Shown piece after piece: positions 1 to 10,676 of a stretch of 64,000 nucleotides of DNA. Origin of the DNA: Steromphala cineraria (taxonomy: Eukaryota; Mollusca; Gastropoda; Trochida; Trochidae); assembly GCA_916613615.1 (NCBI GenBank), contig OU744725.1:53963575-54027574 (forward strand), in the 5' to 3' direction. A program made the translations under genes and the position numbers. The notes beneath the pieces are model-generated. The model was not told where the DNA came from. It did not search any database and worked only from the letters and a program-made list of their open reading frames with translations. Each line of letters starts with the position of its first letter. The stretch's first letter is position 1.

Positions 1-511
1 TCATTTTTACATGTACCTATAGTTATCAATCATAATACGACTTTAAAAAAATCAAACTTGCTTTGACTTTTTCAATTTAACAACAACCCTATCACATTGC
101 ACATCAACGTCGCAGTTGTACTCTACAAATCCTAGGGGATGGGTACACAGATAATATATTTTCGACGAATTTATTATATAAATCCTAACTATAGTAAGAA
201 ACTATTGTTACTAGGAACCCCTTCAAAACGAGATATTCCGAAAAAAAGAAATGAAAAATTCAATTATATCTTATACTTTCAAAACATGACTATCAATATA
301 TCTATTATGTATACTAGTATACTATACACAGCTAATATGTCATGAATGTTATGTGTAATCTTCCATGTACCACGGTAAGTGGTTGTTATTAAATAAAGTA
401 GATTGGTTGTATAACTGTCTTGCTATCCCCCCCCCTCCCCGATGCAATATATACTCAAATAACAATTCAATCACCATTGTTTAAACATTCTCTCAATTTA
501 TGAGAGAGAGA

Positions 512-1015
512 GAGAAATTGTTTATTTTTGTCTCATCCCTTACATTCAAAAATATTTCAATAATGCATACATTAAAAATGTAAAGGCCGCCAAAAGGCTA
601 TAAGAGACAATACATTAGGATGACATATAACATATAACACTGTAATACAAAAAACATACATCCCCAGGCACTCCAACATTACACATACTTTCTTTTTTAC
701 ATTTTATGTATATTGCTTAAAATCTACTTCTTCGCATAAACATGTTAAAAACACATTCAACTAAAAGGTGCTTGATGCCATCACAAGTCATTAATTTATT
801 ATTTTTCTCAGCTGATGAGAGGTCCGCAATATTCTCTCGAATACAGTCACTTCTAAGTAAGGGATATCTCAGATCATCATACATAGAACAGTCAATTAGG
901 AAATGAACTTCATCCTCTAGAGTATCACAAAAGGGGCACTTCCGTAGATGTAGAGGTGTAACAGGTTGTGTATATCTTCCAGATTCAATTGATTATGTTC
1001 AGCTGCGTATCTTAA
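512..1015 (-). mobile_element. LINE 3' fragment (RT C-terminus)
   Basis: The minus strand encodes SIESGRYTQPVTPLHLRKCP, FCDTLEDEVHFLIDC and onward to a TAA at 717-719: the C-terminal Cys/His knuckle of a LINE. A damaged stretch precedes it. The 3' end is GGGATGAGACAAAAATAAAC followed by a short (TC)n tail (plus strand GAGAGAGA near 501-512). It is a different subfamily from the 6.8-8.2 kb copy. Confidence 0.8.
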
Positions 1016-1515
1016 GTTTGTTCACCTTTGTATCTTAGTGCACATATCATGTTATTTGGGATTCGTTTGGACATCCAGAAAAATAACTCCACTGGCACTT
1101 ACAGCAACTGGATCGTCTTGCCGCCATATTTGGCATGGTGAAATAGACAGATGGGGTAATATATGTATAATTCAGATTTTCTTAAATTTTGATTAAAATA
1201 ATCCCTATAAACTTTATAAGGAAACAATCAGCACAATGACATGGCTTTAGAACAAAGGATTTAATACCACCTAGATCTAAAACTGACGACAACGTATGAA
1301 GGATGTTTGTAGAGAAAAATTTAAGAAAAAGTGTTTTCGAAATGTTGACCCCTGGTCACTTCAATACCTTACCAATTTTGTTACGGTTATCTGTCAGGCA
1401 TGGCATACGAATATGTTAACGCAAACTGCATATCCCATGTAGTAAAATTTCAATATTCCGTTTCGCTTTTGCAATGCTAGGATGCATCAAAGACATTCAA
1501 AATTACAAATCAATA

Positions 1516-1640
1516 AATAGTTTATTTCCGTCTCACTTGTGAACATGCTTATATTTATATTCAAAAGAGTATAAACAATATCGATAATTTAAAATGTACA
1601 CAACCAATCGTCCAGCGATTTATGAGAGATACGCGATATT
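1516..1640 (-). mobile_element. LINE 3' end, severely 5'-truncated
   Basis: About 115 bp nearly matching the 3' end of the LINE at 6848: TTTATTTCCGTCTCACTTGTG at 1519 onward and CCAGCGATTTATGAGAGA near 1613-1630. It is only 3'UTR, with no coding sequence. Confidence 0.75.
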
Positions 1641-2153
1641 TGCTCTAGAATAGGAATGTAAATGAGCAAACGTAAAGTACGCAGCTGTATTTATAGTCAC
1701 GTACAAATCACGCCTTGTATCAGTCTTGATAACCGTCTAAAACATCGCATTCCCTACAAACATCCAATAGAACTCTCTCTTATTCATGTAAAAAAATTCT
1801 GAATGCACCTTAAAGAAGTCAATCCAAATGGGTTATGGATATACATTTAGACCACACACCACTTGCATCTCGGTATGAGCATAACCTGTTAGTTAGACCT
1901 GTGATGTTTGGAGACAGATAGGCAGAGGGCGGCAGCTTTGATCAACTCGTCGCCACGCTCCGGCGAGCAATGGTCACTGAGCAGCTATACAACAAATATA
2001 CTCCCTTGTTCACTTATTTGGATAAATAATGATGACGTATTTAGGGTCGTATGGTCATTTGAGCTTTCTTATTTGCTCTAAAAAGGACGACGATTGCGCT
2101 AAAGATTGAATGCTATTTGCATTGTTGCACTCATGCATCCATGTAGTTTCCCT

Positions 2154-2158
<5 letters not shown>

Positions 2159-2220
<62 letters not shown>
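2159..2220. repeat. (AG)31 microsatellite
   Basis: An uninterrupted 62-nt dinucleotide run. It immediately follows, on the minus strand, a LINE-like 3' end (GTGACACTTAAATAAA at about 2221-2236), so it is probably the tail of that insertion. Confidence 0.97.
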
Positions 2221-2223
<3 letters not shown>

Positions 2224-2330
2224 ATTTAAGTGTCACATACTTTACAATAACATACAATACATAAAAATATATACAGATTGTACTGTAGTCATTGAATATC
2301 ACATCACATTTCATAATTAACACTCAGCGT
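2221..2330 (-). mobile_element. LINE/SINE-like 3' end attached to the (AG)n run
   Basis: The minus strand reads GTATGTGACACTTAAATAAA directly into (CT)n. The same GTGACACTT-AATAAA ending with a (CTT)n tail appears near 21480. Only the 3' end is recognisable. Confidence 0.45.
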
Positions 2331-2630
2331 CGCACGTGAAATATTACACACTTCATTCTTGACGTAACTGTGCAAAGTGTACATTTGACAGTTTAGGTTT
2401 TGAAGTATTAAAAGTAAATGAAATATTCTTTGCTTCACCTTATATGGAAAAAATACATATTAAGAGTATTTTCTCAAAAAATATTTTATTTAAAAAAAGC
2501 AGACATTCATATTGTCGGTAAGGTTAGACTTGTATTTAATATATTTGTATAAATGTATATTTGAAATCCCGTAGAGCATGAAGGAAGATGTGCCTTTTGC
2601 GTAGTATCAGAAAAAAATCCAATATTTAAT

Positions 2631-2868
2631 CTAATGTTCAGCCATGCGATTCCTTTTTCTTATAACAATGAATTAAAGGTGTTCACATAAAAATGGTCGC
2701 CAATGGACTTTATGTGAATCTTTATAATTTGTTCACTGACTATGAATCATTGGTTTGTGTAATGCGATTTTTTACACTATCAAAATAATACATTAAGCAT
2801 TAAGGTACAATTATCAATGACAAATTGAAGATATAAAATTTTCCAAACACGTGCTACTGCCCCTTTAA
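2631..2868. mobile_element. TTAA-MITE, 5'-truncated copy
   Basis: It matches the family defined at 34290-34652 from GCCATGCGATTCC to the terminal ACGTGCTACTGCCCCT followed by TTAA at 2865-2868. The left terminus is missing. Confidence 0.8.
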
Positions 2869-4104
2869 AATTAAATAATAAATATGAGCAACACCTCCGC
2901 CTATCAATAGGAAAAAACTGGAGGTGTGTGGAAATTTCCAGCACACGCTTGTGAATGAATGAATGAACGAACACATAAATTAGAAGCTTGTCCCTCAAGC
3001 AGTGCCTCCTGCACTCAATGATTCGAGTGATAATCACTCAAGCGTGGCGTTTGGATATTTCGCCGGATTAGGCCGTTATCTGAACAATCAACATAATCTT
3101 GTGATCAGTTAATTAGATCCCTCATTAATGTATGCTTAGCAATTAACAGACAGTTCGGTTACCGTGCGGTGGTATCTTTTTGCCGAAAAGACAGTCATAA
3201 ATACCTTTTCTTTTCGTTTTCACTGGATAAGATGATTTAGTTATAGTATTAAAAATACAAAACTTAAAATATAAGACTTATATTCAATATTTAAGGTGCA
3301 TAGTTAATGTTAGAATGGGCATGTCGCAGTTTCCAAGCAGGATAGCAGGTTTTGGCTTATAAAAGATTACTTGTCGATTACTTTATGAATGAAATATAAC
3401 GAAATCCATTTTGCTTTGTAGTTTACATTAGTTGTTAACCATTGCAGTATGTACATGTCTCTAAATTTGTGCTTCGGAATCAATTTCACATTCATTGTAA
3501 CTGTTCTGTTGAAAACACACATGGCTTACATTAAAACTCATTACCTGCATCGCTATTACTGGTATTACATCGAGGTCGTGTAAAACATAACTCTGCAACT
3601 ATCCACAATAATTTATATATCCTATGCAAGATAAGTCATTTAGTGTTCATAACAGAAACTAATTAATGTGCTTTGATAGGAATTAAATGGTCGGTTTTAG
3701 AGAATGATAAATAAACAAATCTTACAGACAATCTGTTGTTAAAGATTTACACAGAAATAAGCTTATGTATAACATACATCTCGCTCCTATTTTACAAGGT
3801 ACTCATGTCACAGTAATATCATGTTAATTCGATTCAGTGATTTAGTTGGATGTAATTATCGCATCGTCATCAAATGAATTTAGTCTCTTTTGACCAATCA
3901 TCAATAAAAGCTGAATCTAGATTTAACTACGGATTTGATCCTGACGTGAATAAACATCCAATCAGACTCTAGAAATTAAATCAATATCAAAACAGATTGA
4001 CATTGAAATAACACACTCTCAAGATGCACATGTACCAGTTGTAGAACAAACACGTGCAAATGCTTTCATTGGACAATATTCGTCATGTAGCCACAACCTG
4101 TTTG

Positions 4105-5107
4105 TTACCCAATGAAACCCGGCTATCCCTGCGAATAAGAAGAGAAATTGGAACTTTAGAATACATGCTCGGTACAGGGAATTGGGTCTCCAGTGTTTTA
4201 TTCCTTTTGAAAACTCGTTCCATGTCAGTTATATTGGTTCACAAGTACGCGAGGCAGTTTTTACTAGATTCAAAGAAGAATGGTCATCTACAGTACAGCG
4301 CCCTAGCAGTCAGAGAGGAAATGGCGGGAATAAACTTCGAGTCTACAGTACTTTTAAGGACATCTATGAGACAGAACTATACACACGTATCCCCCATCTT
4401 CCTACGCAGAGCCTAAAAGGCCAGTTTCCAAACTGTCATTTTATGCCTTGCTGCAGAGACTTTACTTTTCTGTGCTGCTATAGTGCCCCTACAGAGTAGA
4501 GAGCAAGCACAGAAAACTCAAGGCTATGCAGCAAGGCATAAAATGACAGTTTGGAAACTGGCCTTTTAGGCTCTGCGTAGGAAGATGACGTATCCCCATG
4601 TCTAGATCACACAGACGGTCTCTAGCATCATTCAGGTGTGGAGTTGCTCCTATTAGTATAGAGACAGGGCGCTTCAGTAATCTACCATTAAACGAAAGAG
4701 TGTGTTTAATTGTAAAACCTGTGTGGAGGATGAGTGTCATGTTATTTTATATTGTCCACTATATGAGAGTATTCTCCGTGATCTTTTTAAAAAATGTATT
4801 ATTTTATGGCCAGATTTTAACAATGCAAATGACTGTGATAGATTAGCCTTTATTTTTGCAAATACTGATTGTGCTATTTTTAGTGCCAAAGCCTGCAAAC
4901 TTATTTTAGATACACGTAAATCTATTTTATTTACAGATCGTTCTTAAACTGTACATATTGTATGTTATTGTATTTATTATTTTAAGTCTCTCATAACTCC
5001 TAATGGAGTGGCTCAAGGTATTTTATGTATTTTTTGAAATGTAATGTATTACTTTTACCATGATTGAGGTGAGACTCAAATAAAATATTTGTCTGTCTGT
5101 CTGTCTG
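4105..5107 (+). mobile_element. Decayed LINE 3' fragment interrupted by a hairpin MITE
   Basis: The plus strand encodes the LINE C-terminus in pieces: KEEWSSTVQRP to NKLRVYSTFKDIYETELYTR (before 4390), then SFRCGVAPISIETGRFSN after the MITE. A frameshift follows, then NCKTCVEDECHVILYCPLYE to a stop at 4945-4947. The 3' end is GGTGAGACTCAAATAAA followed by (GTCT)n at 5091-5108. The 5' boundary near 4105 is approximate. Confidence 0.85.
4395..4587. mobile_element. Foldback MITE with 61-bp perfect inverted repeats, 10-bp TSD
   Basis: The left arm 4395-4455 and right arm 4527-4587 are exact reverse complements, each beginning CATCTTCCTACGCAG; the spacer is 71 bp. The ten bases ACGTATCCCC occur directly on both sides (4385-4394 and 4588-4597), an exact target-site duplication. 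It lies within a LINE reading frame that aligns continuously when this segment and one TSD are ignored. A 9-11 bp TSD suggests a Mutator-like non-autonomous element. The spacer has no coding capacity. Confidence 0.93.
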
Positions 5108-6847
5108 TCCCCTCGATTGCGGTTTTTAATGATATTTGCATTTTGTGCAAAATATCTTCTTTGTGTGTGTTATTCATGTCATGTGCAGTTTGGAGGCTGT
5201 TAAAACTTATGCATTCTAAAAATATTTTTAAAAATAGAGATTTAAGTACGTAAAAAAATTAATAAAGGTTGATGTTAAAGTTGCATATGTAATAATGTGA
5301 CATTCTATAAATATGAAATATTCATTTTGTTTAGTTAATAAATAGGGTTGATTAAAACGATGTTTGTGTGTTCCATAAAGTTTCAACTGGTCAAATAGAG
5401 TTACATTTTGTTTGTACGTGTCGTTGAATTCTCACACCGTTTGGGAACTGTGAGTACTAATACAAAATACATATTATACAACATATTCAGAATTCAAAAG
5501 GACCATATGCATATGTTTTGTTACTATGTTTATGTTCGGGAGAGGCTTGTGCTTGTTTGCCAATCCATTTCTTGTGTTCATGAAATAAAAATATGTTAAA
5601 ATCAAATCAAAAGATACCAAAATGATAGGGATATAACTACAATAAGTCAATCTGATTAAGCTGTGAAGTTACAGGATTTGCTCACCAGAAATGTAGATTA
5701 CGCCCATCAAGTGTGAACAAATTTAACTAGATCTATTTACTAGTGCATGTTTATTCATATGTCAATATACTATAGATAAACAAGTCACCTTAAATTAACA
5801 AAAATGGTGCAAATTACCAGAAAACGTCTCTGTATTCCCTGTTTAATATCCTTATTCACACCTTTCTGTTTCAAGACTAACTTCACGAAACAATAAAACA
5901 ATCATCCAAACTTTATTGTAGACGAGACGACTTCCTTTCATCCAGTCTCGGTAAATGAAGGGTATTGTGAGGTAATTAGCGTCGGAAGAGCGGGCAGTTT
6001 CGCTCACAAGGGCCCAGGCGTTGAGCCGTGGAGCATGTCCAGGGCTTAATGAGTTAATACCCTTTCAATGTGATACTTAACTACTTTTCACGAATTACAA
6101 ATGTAAGTTATTGAACGTAAAAATCTTTTATGAAATATAATATACACGTGTCTCGTGATATATTTAACATTCGATGTAATTATCACATCACCTTCAAATG
6201 AATTAAGTCTCTTTCGACACCTCATCAATAAAAGCAGAAGCTACAATTAACTCAGGTATTAATCCTCATACAAATAAACATTCAATCTGACTCTATAAAT
6301 GTGATCAATAAGCAATAACATTGACCTTGAAATAACACTCTCGCCATGGTGCACATATTCCTACCAGCCGAATCCTAACAATTGTAGAACAAACATCTGT
6401 AAATGATCTCATTGGACAATATTCCTTATGGAGCCGCGCCCCTGTTTGTATTTTGTGTAAATGCATGGGTGTATGTAAGTTAGTATGTACATCATGATAA
6501 CAATACCCATACTTTAAATCAAAACCAGAATTGATAAGGGGAGAAGACATTAAATCAATTGAATTTCAATAATTATATCTACCAAAGGTTTGTAGTGACA
6601 GAGCTTGGTTGCCAAGAATGGAGACAACGCCCATCACTTGGCACTGCCTCCTGTCAAACTGTTTGCATGGATACATTGTTAAAAAACTATGTAAACTTAT
6701 GCTACACTAGTAATTTTTGGTATTTGATATATGTAGAAATTAAAATGCATGTGTTTATTATTGAAATGATGTTAAAAACATATGCATTTCTTCCTAAGCA
6801 CACCTGCCTGTTGCATGCCTTCACGAAATAATACAACGTTCAGATCA

Positions 6848-8160
6848 ATCAAAAGTTTATTTCCGTCTCACTTGTGTACATACATATATAAATAGAACAA
6901 TATAAACATTTAAAATGATTTAAAACGTACACAACCAATCGCCCAGCGATTTATGAGAGACGATACTAAACAAGCAAAAATCTATCTCAAGATTAAAGGA
7001 TAAAACTTCATGATTATTAAAATACATCAAGGTAAATGTGTATATACAAAAATTAGCTATATAAAAGCTCTCTTCGCTTCGATAAGATAGAATGACAGGT
7101 GCTGGCAGTAAAAGGTATAATGTTTGGTGTGCTTAAAATTCGAATAAACTTATCACAGTCTGGTAAAAAGTTAAAATCTTCCCACATATATCGGCAGGTA
7201 TCTAAAAGGCGCTCACGCTCTGCAGCAAACACGGGGCATATTAAAAGAGTGTGCAGTTCATCTTCAATTTGGTTTGTGCAATTAAAACAGTTCCTATCAT
7301 CCAAGGGCAGGTTTTCATATCGGCCAGTTTCAATGCGTAGGGGTGCGACGCCGCATCTAAATTTTGCAAGTGCGCTTCGGTGATATCTTGGGATAGGGCA
7401 CTTTAGGTATGGTTCAGGAGAGTATATTGTCTTGAACGTTTTATATGTCCGTAATTTGTTCCTGCCGTTTCTTCCAGTATCTGATTGTATCTGATTCTCC
7501 CAGGAAGTAATGTATTCGTCCATAGTAATAGTCTTCACTGCGTTGACAAAAAGGCGGCATTCCACATGGCTTAAAGTAGTTAGGTGATCCAAATTGTGTC
7601 TTTTTAAAAATTCCAACATTCTGTGATTCCAGTTCTTTCTTTTTGTGGTTTCGGCCCAGTCAAAGATTTTCCTGTTCAGCCGCTGTGGTCTCATGTTCTT
7701 GTATCTTGCCCATAGTCTTGCAACACTTGTCCATTGTCTGACCACAGGTGGTGTCCATCCAGATTCACCATTTACAGCTAAGTTCGGGGTGTATTTTCCA
7801 ATTCCGAGATAATATCGAATGGCCCGGTGGTGAACAGCGTTTATGCATGAATGTTGCCTTGTTCCCCATATTGGCGCTCCGTATTCCATAACAGGCCAGA
7901 CCATGGAATCATAAAGTTTGGTGAATACATTAAAAGGAAGACCCCCTACACTCTTAGCTTTTGCGATAAGGAGCCCAAGCGCTCTGCTCGCAGATTTGGA
8001 AGCAGCTTTAGCCATGTCGTTGTAGCTGAGATGTTCTGTTAGAAGCAGTCCTAGATATTGATAGTTGTCCACCACAGTTAACAATTTGTCGCCGCATTTA
8101 AAAGACACAGACGTTCTCTCAACAGACTGGGTTCTGAAGTGGATGACTTTTGACTTGTCT
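6848..8160 (-). mobile_element. 5'-truncated LINE (non-LTR retrotransposon), 3' portion
   Basis: The minus strand encodes the end of a LINE reverse transcriptase ORF. The reading frame can be followed from DKSKVIHFR at about 8155 to a TAA at 7053-7055. It contains YQYLGLLLTEHLSY, MVWPVMEYGAPIWG, a KFRCGVAPLRIETGR segment and a terminal Cys/His knuckle (CFNC...EDELH...C). These are the RT thumb and C-terminal region of Jockey/CR1/I-type LINEs; the clade is not certain. Upstream of about 8158 the frame breaks, as expected for 5' truncation during target-primed insertion. The 3' end is GAGACGGAAATAAAC at about 6848. The frame is intact over 350 codons, so this is the youngest copy in the window. 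Confidence 0.9.
7053..8158 (-). pseudogene. LINE reverse transcriptase C-terminal fragment
   Basis: An open remnant of about 368 codons lacking the endonuclease and the catalytic YxDD palm region, so it cannot support transposition. Conserved landmarks are the YLGL strand, the WPVMEYGAPIWG block, FRCGVAPLRIETGR and the C-terminal CX2C...H...C motif. The same C-terminal region recurs, more damaged, at 4182-4947, 717-1015 and 20881-21200. Confidence 0.85.
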
Positions 8161-8639
8161 TGAACTTGTCAGAACTTTATGTTTCTTATCAAGACTAGAC
8201 AGCTCCCCTCCCCTTCGTCCCTCCCCCTTTGGAGATGATCGGTGCTTAGTTATGATTGGTCTTGCTAGGGCGGGCAGTTAGGCTGACAAGTGGTCAAGGC
8301 CTCGAGCCGTTAAGCATGTCCAAGTTAATGAGTTAACATTACACAATCACCAGGCGCGCGATTCAATCACCTCCTAATTACAGCATACATTTCACGCCTA
8401 GATTACAGAGATACTTATGTCTTTCTGCTTTTACCAGTGTTGGAAACACAGATCATGTGATACACAGTAGATTCGATTGGCCAGTCGTCCCTACTGGGTG
8501 ATATATTACGAAGTCATTATCCTTTGAATAACGTTTGTCATATTGTAATAACACTGTAGTTTCTTTAAAAAAAATAATTAAAAAAGCTTTAAATCCCGCC
8601 AGTTATTTGTTTAAAGGTTGTCCAACTGTGTAACTATGG

Positions 8640-9470
8640 TCTTAACTAACACTCTCTTCGAATCAACTCAATATTTCATAAAATCCATATACCTTTCAAA
8701 GTCAACGTTTAGAAAATTAATAACGTAAATATTTCAAAATATCTTTCAAAGTAATTTTTCACAAACACAAAATAACCTTCAAAGTGAATTATCTTACAAA
8801 CTAGGCATTTCCCCTAATAACAATCCCCCAAAGCCAGTATTTCATCTCATTAAAATATCTTAAAATGCATTATCTTTCAACGTCAATATCTCACATATTG
8901 TTTTGCAGTGAAATCATTTTAAAAATCACAATATCTTTCAAAGTCAATATTTTACCAAAACAAAATATCTTTCAATGTCATTATTTCTAAAAAATGAGAT
9001 ATCCTTTGAAGTCGTTATGTCACATAATCAAAATACCATACAAAGTCTTATTCTTGAAATATAAAAATACTTTTAAAGTCAATATGTGACTTAATCAAAA
9101 TATTGTTATAAAGTAACATTTCTGAAATCTCAAAATCTTTCAAAGTCAATATATCACAAAACAAAAACCATCTTTCAAAATCGGTATTTTATTAAATCAA
9201 AATATCTTTCATAATCAATATTTTACTAAATCAAAATATCTTTCATAATCAATATTTTACTTAATCAAAATACCTTTCAAAGTAAATATTTTATAAAATC
9301 AAAATATATTTCCAAGTCCATATTTTTTTTAAAAATCTCTCAAATTCAATATTTCCCATACTGAAATTACATTTTAAAAATATTATTTCTGAAATCATTT
9401 ATCTTTCAAATTCAATATGGCACAAATATAAAAAATACCTTACAAAATCAATATTTCTAAAATATTTATA
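8640..9470. repeat. AT-rich degenerate minisatellite, ~34-38 bp unit
   Basis: The phrase AAAATATCTTTCAAAGTCAA with TATTTTACTAAATC recurs about twenty times, best preserved at 9180-9300 where successive units are 34 bp apart. Copies elsewhere are heavily substituted. Confidence 0.75.
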
Positions 9471-9659
9471 TAATATTTATATACAAGCATCTACATCATT
9501 TTTCTTGCAGAAAAAATATTTCTCACTTAATTATGTTCACATGAGTTTATGTTGCACACTTAACATTCTCATGTTTAAACTATCATAAACGCATTCGTTT
9601 CAGCAACTGTCAAGCTAAAGGGAGATAATTAAGGTCAAGAGACTCGTTTATCCGTTAAG

Positions 9660-9790
9660 CTTGTACACGCGTTAACCACCCGTGAGCAACCCGTGAGCAA
9701 CGCGTGAGTCACTGGTGGGCCACGGCTAGCCACGAGTGACCAACGCGTTGCTCACGCGTTAGCCACCCGTGAGGCAACGCGTTGCCCGAC
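9660..9790. repeat. CpG-rich ACGCGT/GTGAGC repeat cluster
   Basis: Short units GTGAGCAACGCG and CCACCCGTGAGCAAC recur. The reverse complement CTCACGCGTTAGCC is present in the second half, giving an imperfect palindrome. It is strongly CpG-rich inside AT-rich DNA. Confidence 0.65.
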
Positions 9791-9936
9791 CACTTACTTT
9801 TGCACACTACTGTACCTAAAATAAGTCCTTAACAAATTTAACGATATATTATGATTTGATTTAATTGAATCTTCGAAATCACACTTTTTAGATGAATGTA
9901 ACAGTAAGGTTTGTTTTTATCTGTATATAACATCAT

Positions 9937-10080
9937 ACAATTATAGACTGGTGATGAGGTCCATACCTGTTTTATAGACCCGAGGAAACAATATTGACCG
10001 AGGACGAAGTCCGAGGTCGATATAGTTTTCATCGGGTCTATAAAAACAGGTATGGACCGAAATCACCAGTCCATAATTGT
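9937..10080. mobile_element. Palindromic (foldback) element
   Basis: Arms 9937-9985 and 10031-10080 are near-perfect inverted repeats (ACAATTATAGACTGGTGAT versus ATCACCAGTCCATAATTGT). The centre carries its own small inverted repeat (ACCGAGGACGAAGTCCGAGGT). It resembles a MITE; no TSD is clear. Confidence 0.7.
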
Positions 10081-10175
10081 TTTATTATGTCTCGGTTAAA
10101 AAACGAAAAGGAAATAGAAAACTACAGGTATGAGCGGCATTTCGGCTCGATCGATTGTTGGCGAAGACGGGTCAA

Positions 10176-10226
10176 TGACGTCATGATAACAATAGCATGA
10201 CGTCATGAAACAACGGTTTGACGTCA
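10176..10226. promoter_or_regulatory. Three CRE palindromes (TGACGTCA) at 21-22 bp spacing
   Basis: Exact TGACGTCA at 10176-10183, 10198-10205 and 10219-10226. This is the consensus site of CREB/ATF bZIP factors. The site sits 450 bp upstream of the possible acidic-protein exon and just after a palindromic element. Function is unproven. Confidence 0.5.
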
Positions 10227-10676
10227 TCGACTCTATTTTTAGTAACTCAAGTCAATATCACTTTTGGTCGGACTCGGGGTCACGGGGGTCAAATCAATAT
10301 CACTTTCTGTCGACTGTCACGTGACCGGTTCTCGACCAATCGGATTGCCGGAAAATTACGTTCACATAATAATAACTGTTGATTAAGATATCAGATGGAT
10401 TATAATGTTTTGCTTCATATGAATTATGTAAACATCTGTGATCTCCATCATAATTGTCAACACCTATGTTCAAATGACATTTTTTGTGAAAACTCGATTT
10501 TGCACACTTTCTCTGTCAAAAGCAAAATGCTAATATTAAATCATTGACAAACTACATTCATTCATGTCAGATTTTATTTTTCATGTAAAAGACAAACGTT
10601 ACCTGTTACCAAGCAATAGAGTTCACTGAGAGCCTCTAAAAGAAAAAAAAGATACTTCGGAATATGTTCTCCCTTT

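Larger units (their letters stand above)
3838..6057. repeat. Ancient tandem duplication, copy 1 (LINE inserted)
   Basis: Segments at about 3842-4105, 5650-5700, 5830-5910 and 5955-6057 align in order, at perhaps 70-80% identity by eye, with copy 2 at 6170-8340. Shared landmarks are TCATCAATAAAAGC, CATTGGACAATATTC, CGGGCAGTT and GAGCATGTCCA with TAATGAGTTAA. The LINE at 4105-5107 lies only in this copy. Confidence 0.6.
6170..8340. repeat. Ancient tandem duplication, copy 2 (different LINE inserted)
   Basis: Homologous to 3838-6057 outside the LINEs: TCATCAATAAAAGC at about 6223, CATTGGACAATATTC at about 6410 and GGGCGGGCAGTT...GCATGTCCA...TAATGAGTTAA at 8270-8335. The LINE of this copy (6848-8160, minus strand) sits at a different position and orientation, so both insertions postdate the duplication. 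Confidence 0.6.

Noticed and set aside
800..860. CTGATGAG motif considered as a hammerhead ribozyme core
   Set aside because: No matching GAAA box with a closing stem follows; the bases are explained by the LINE coding sequence on the minus strand.
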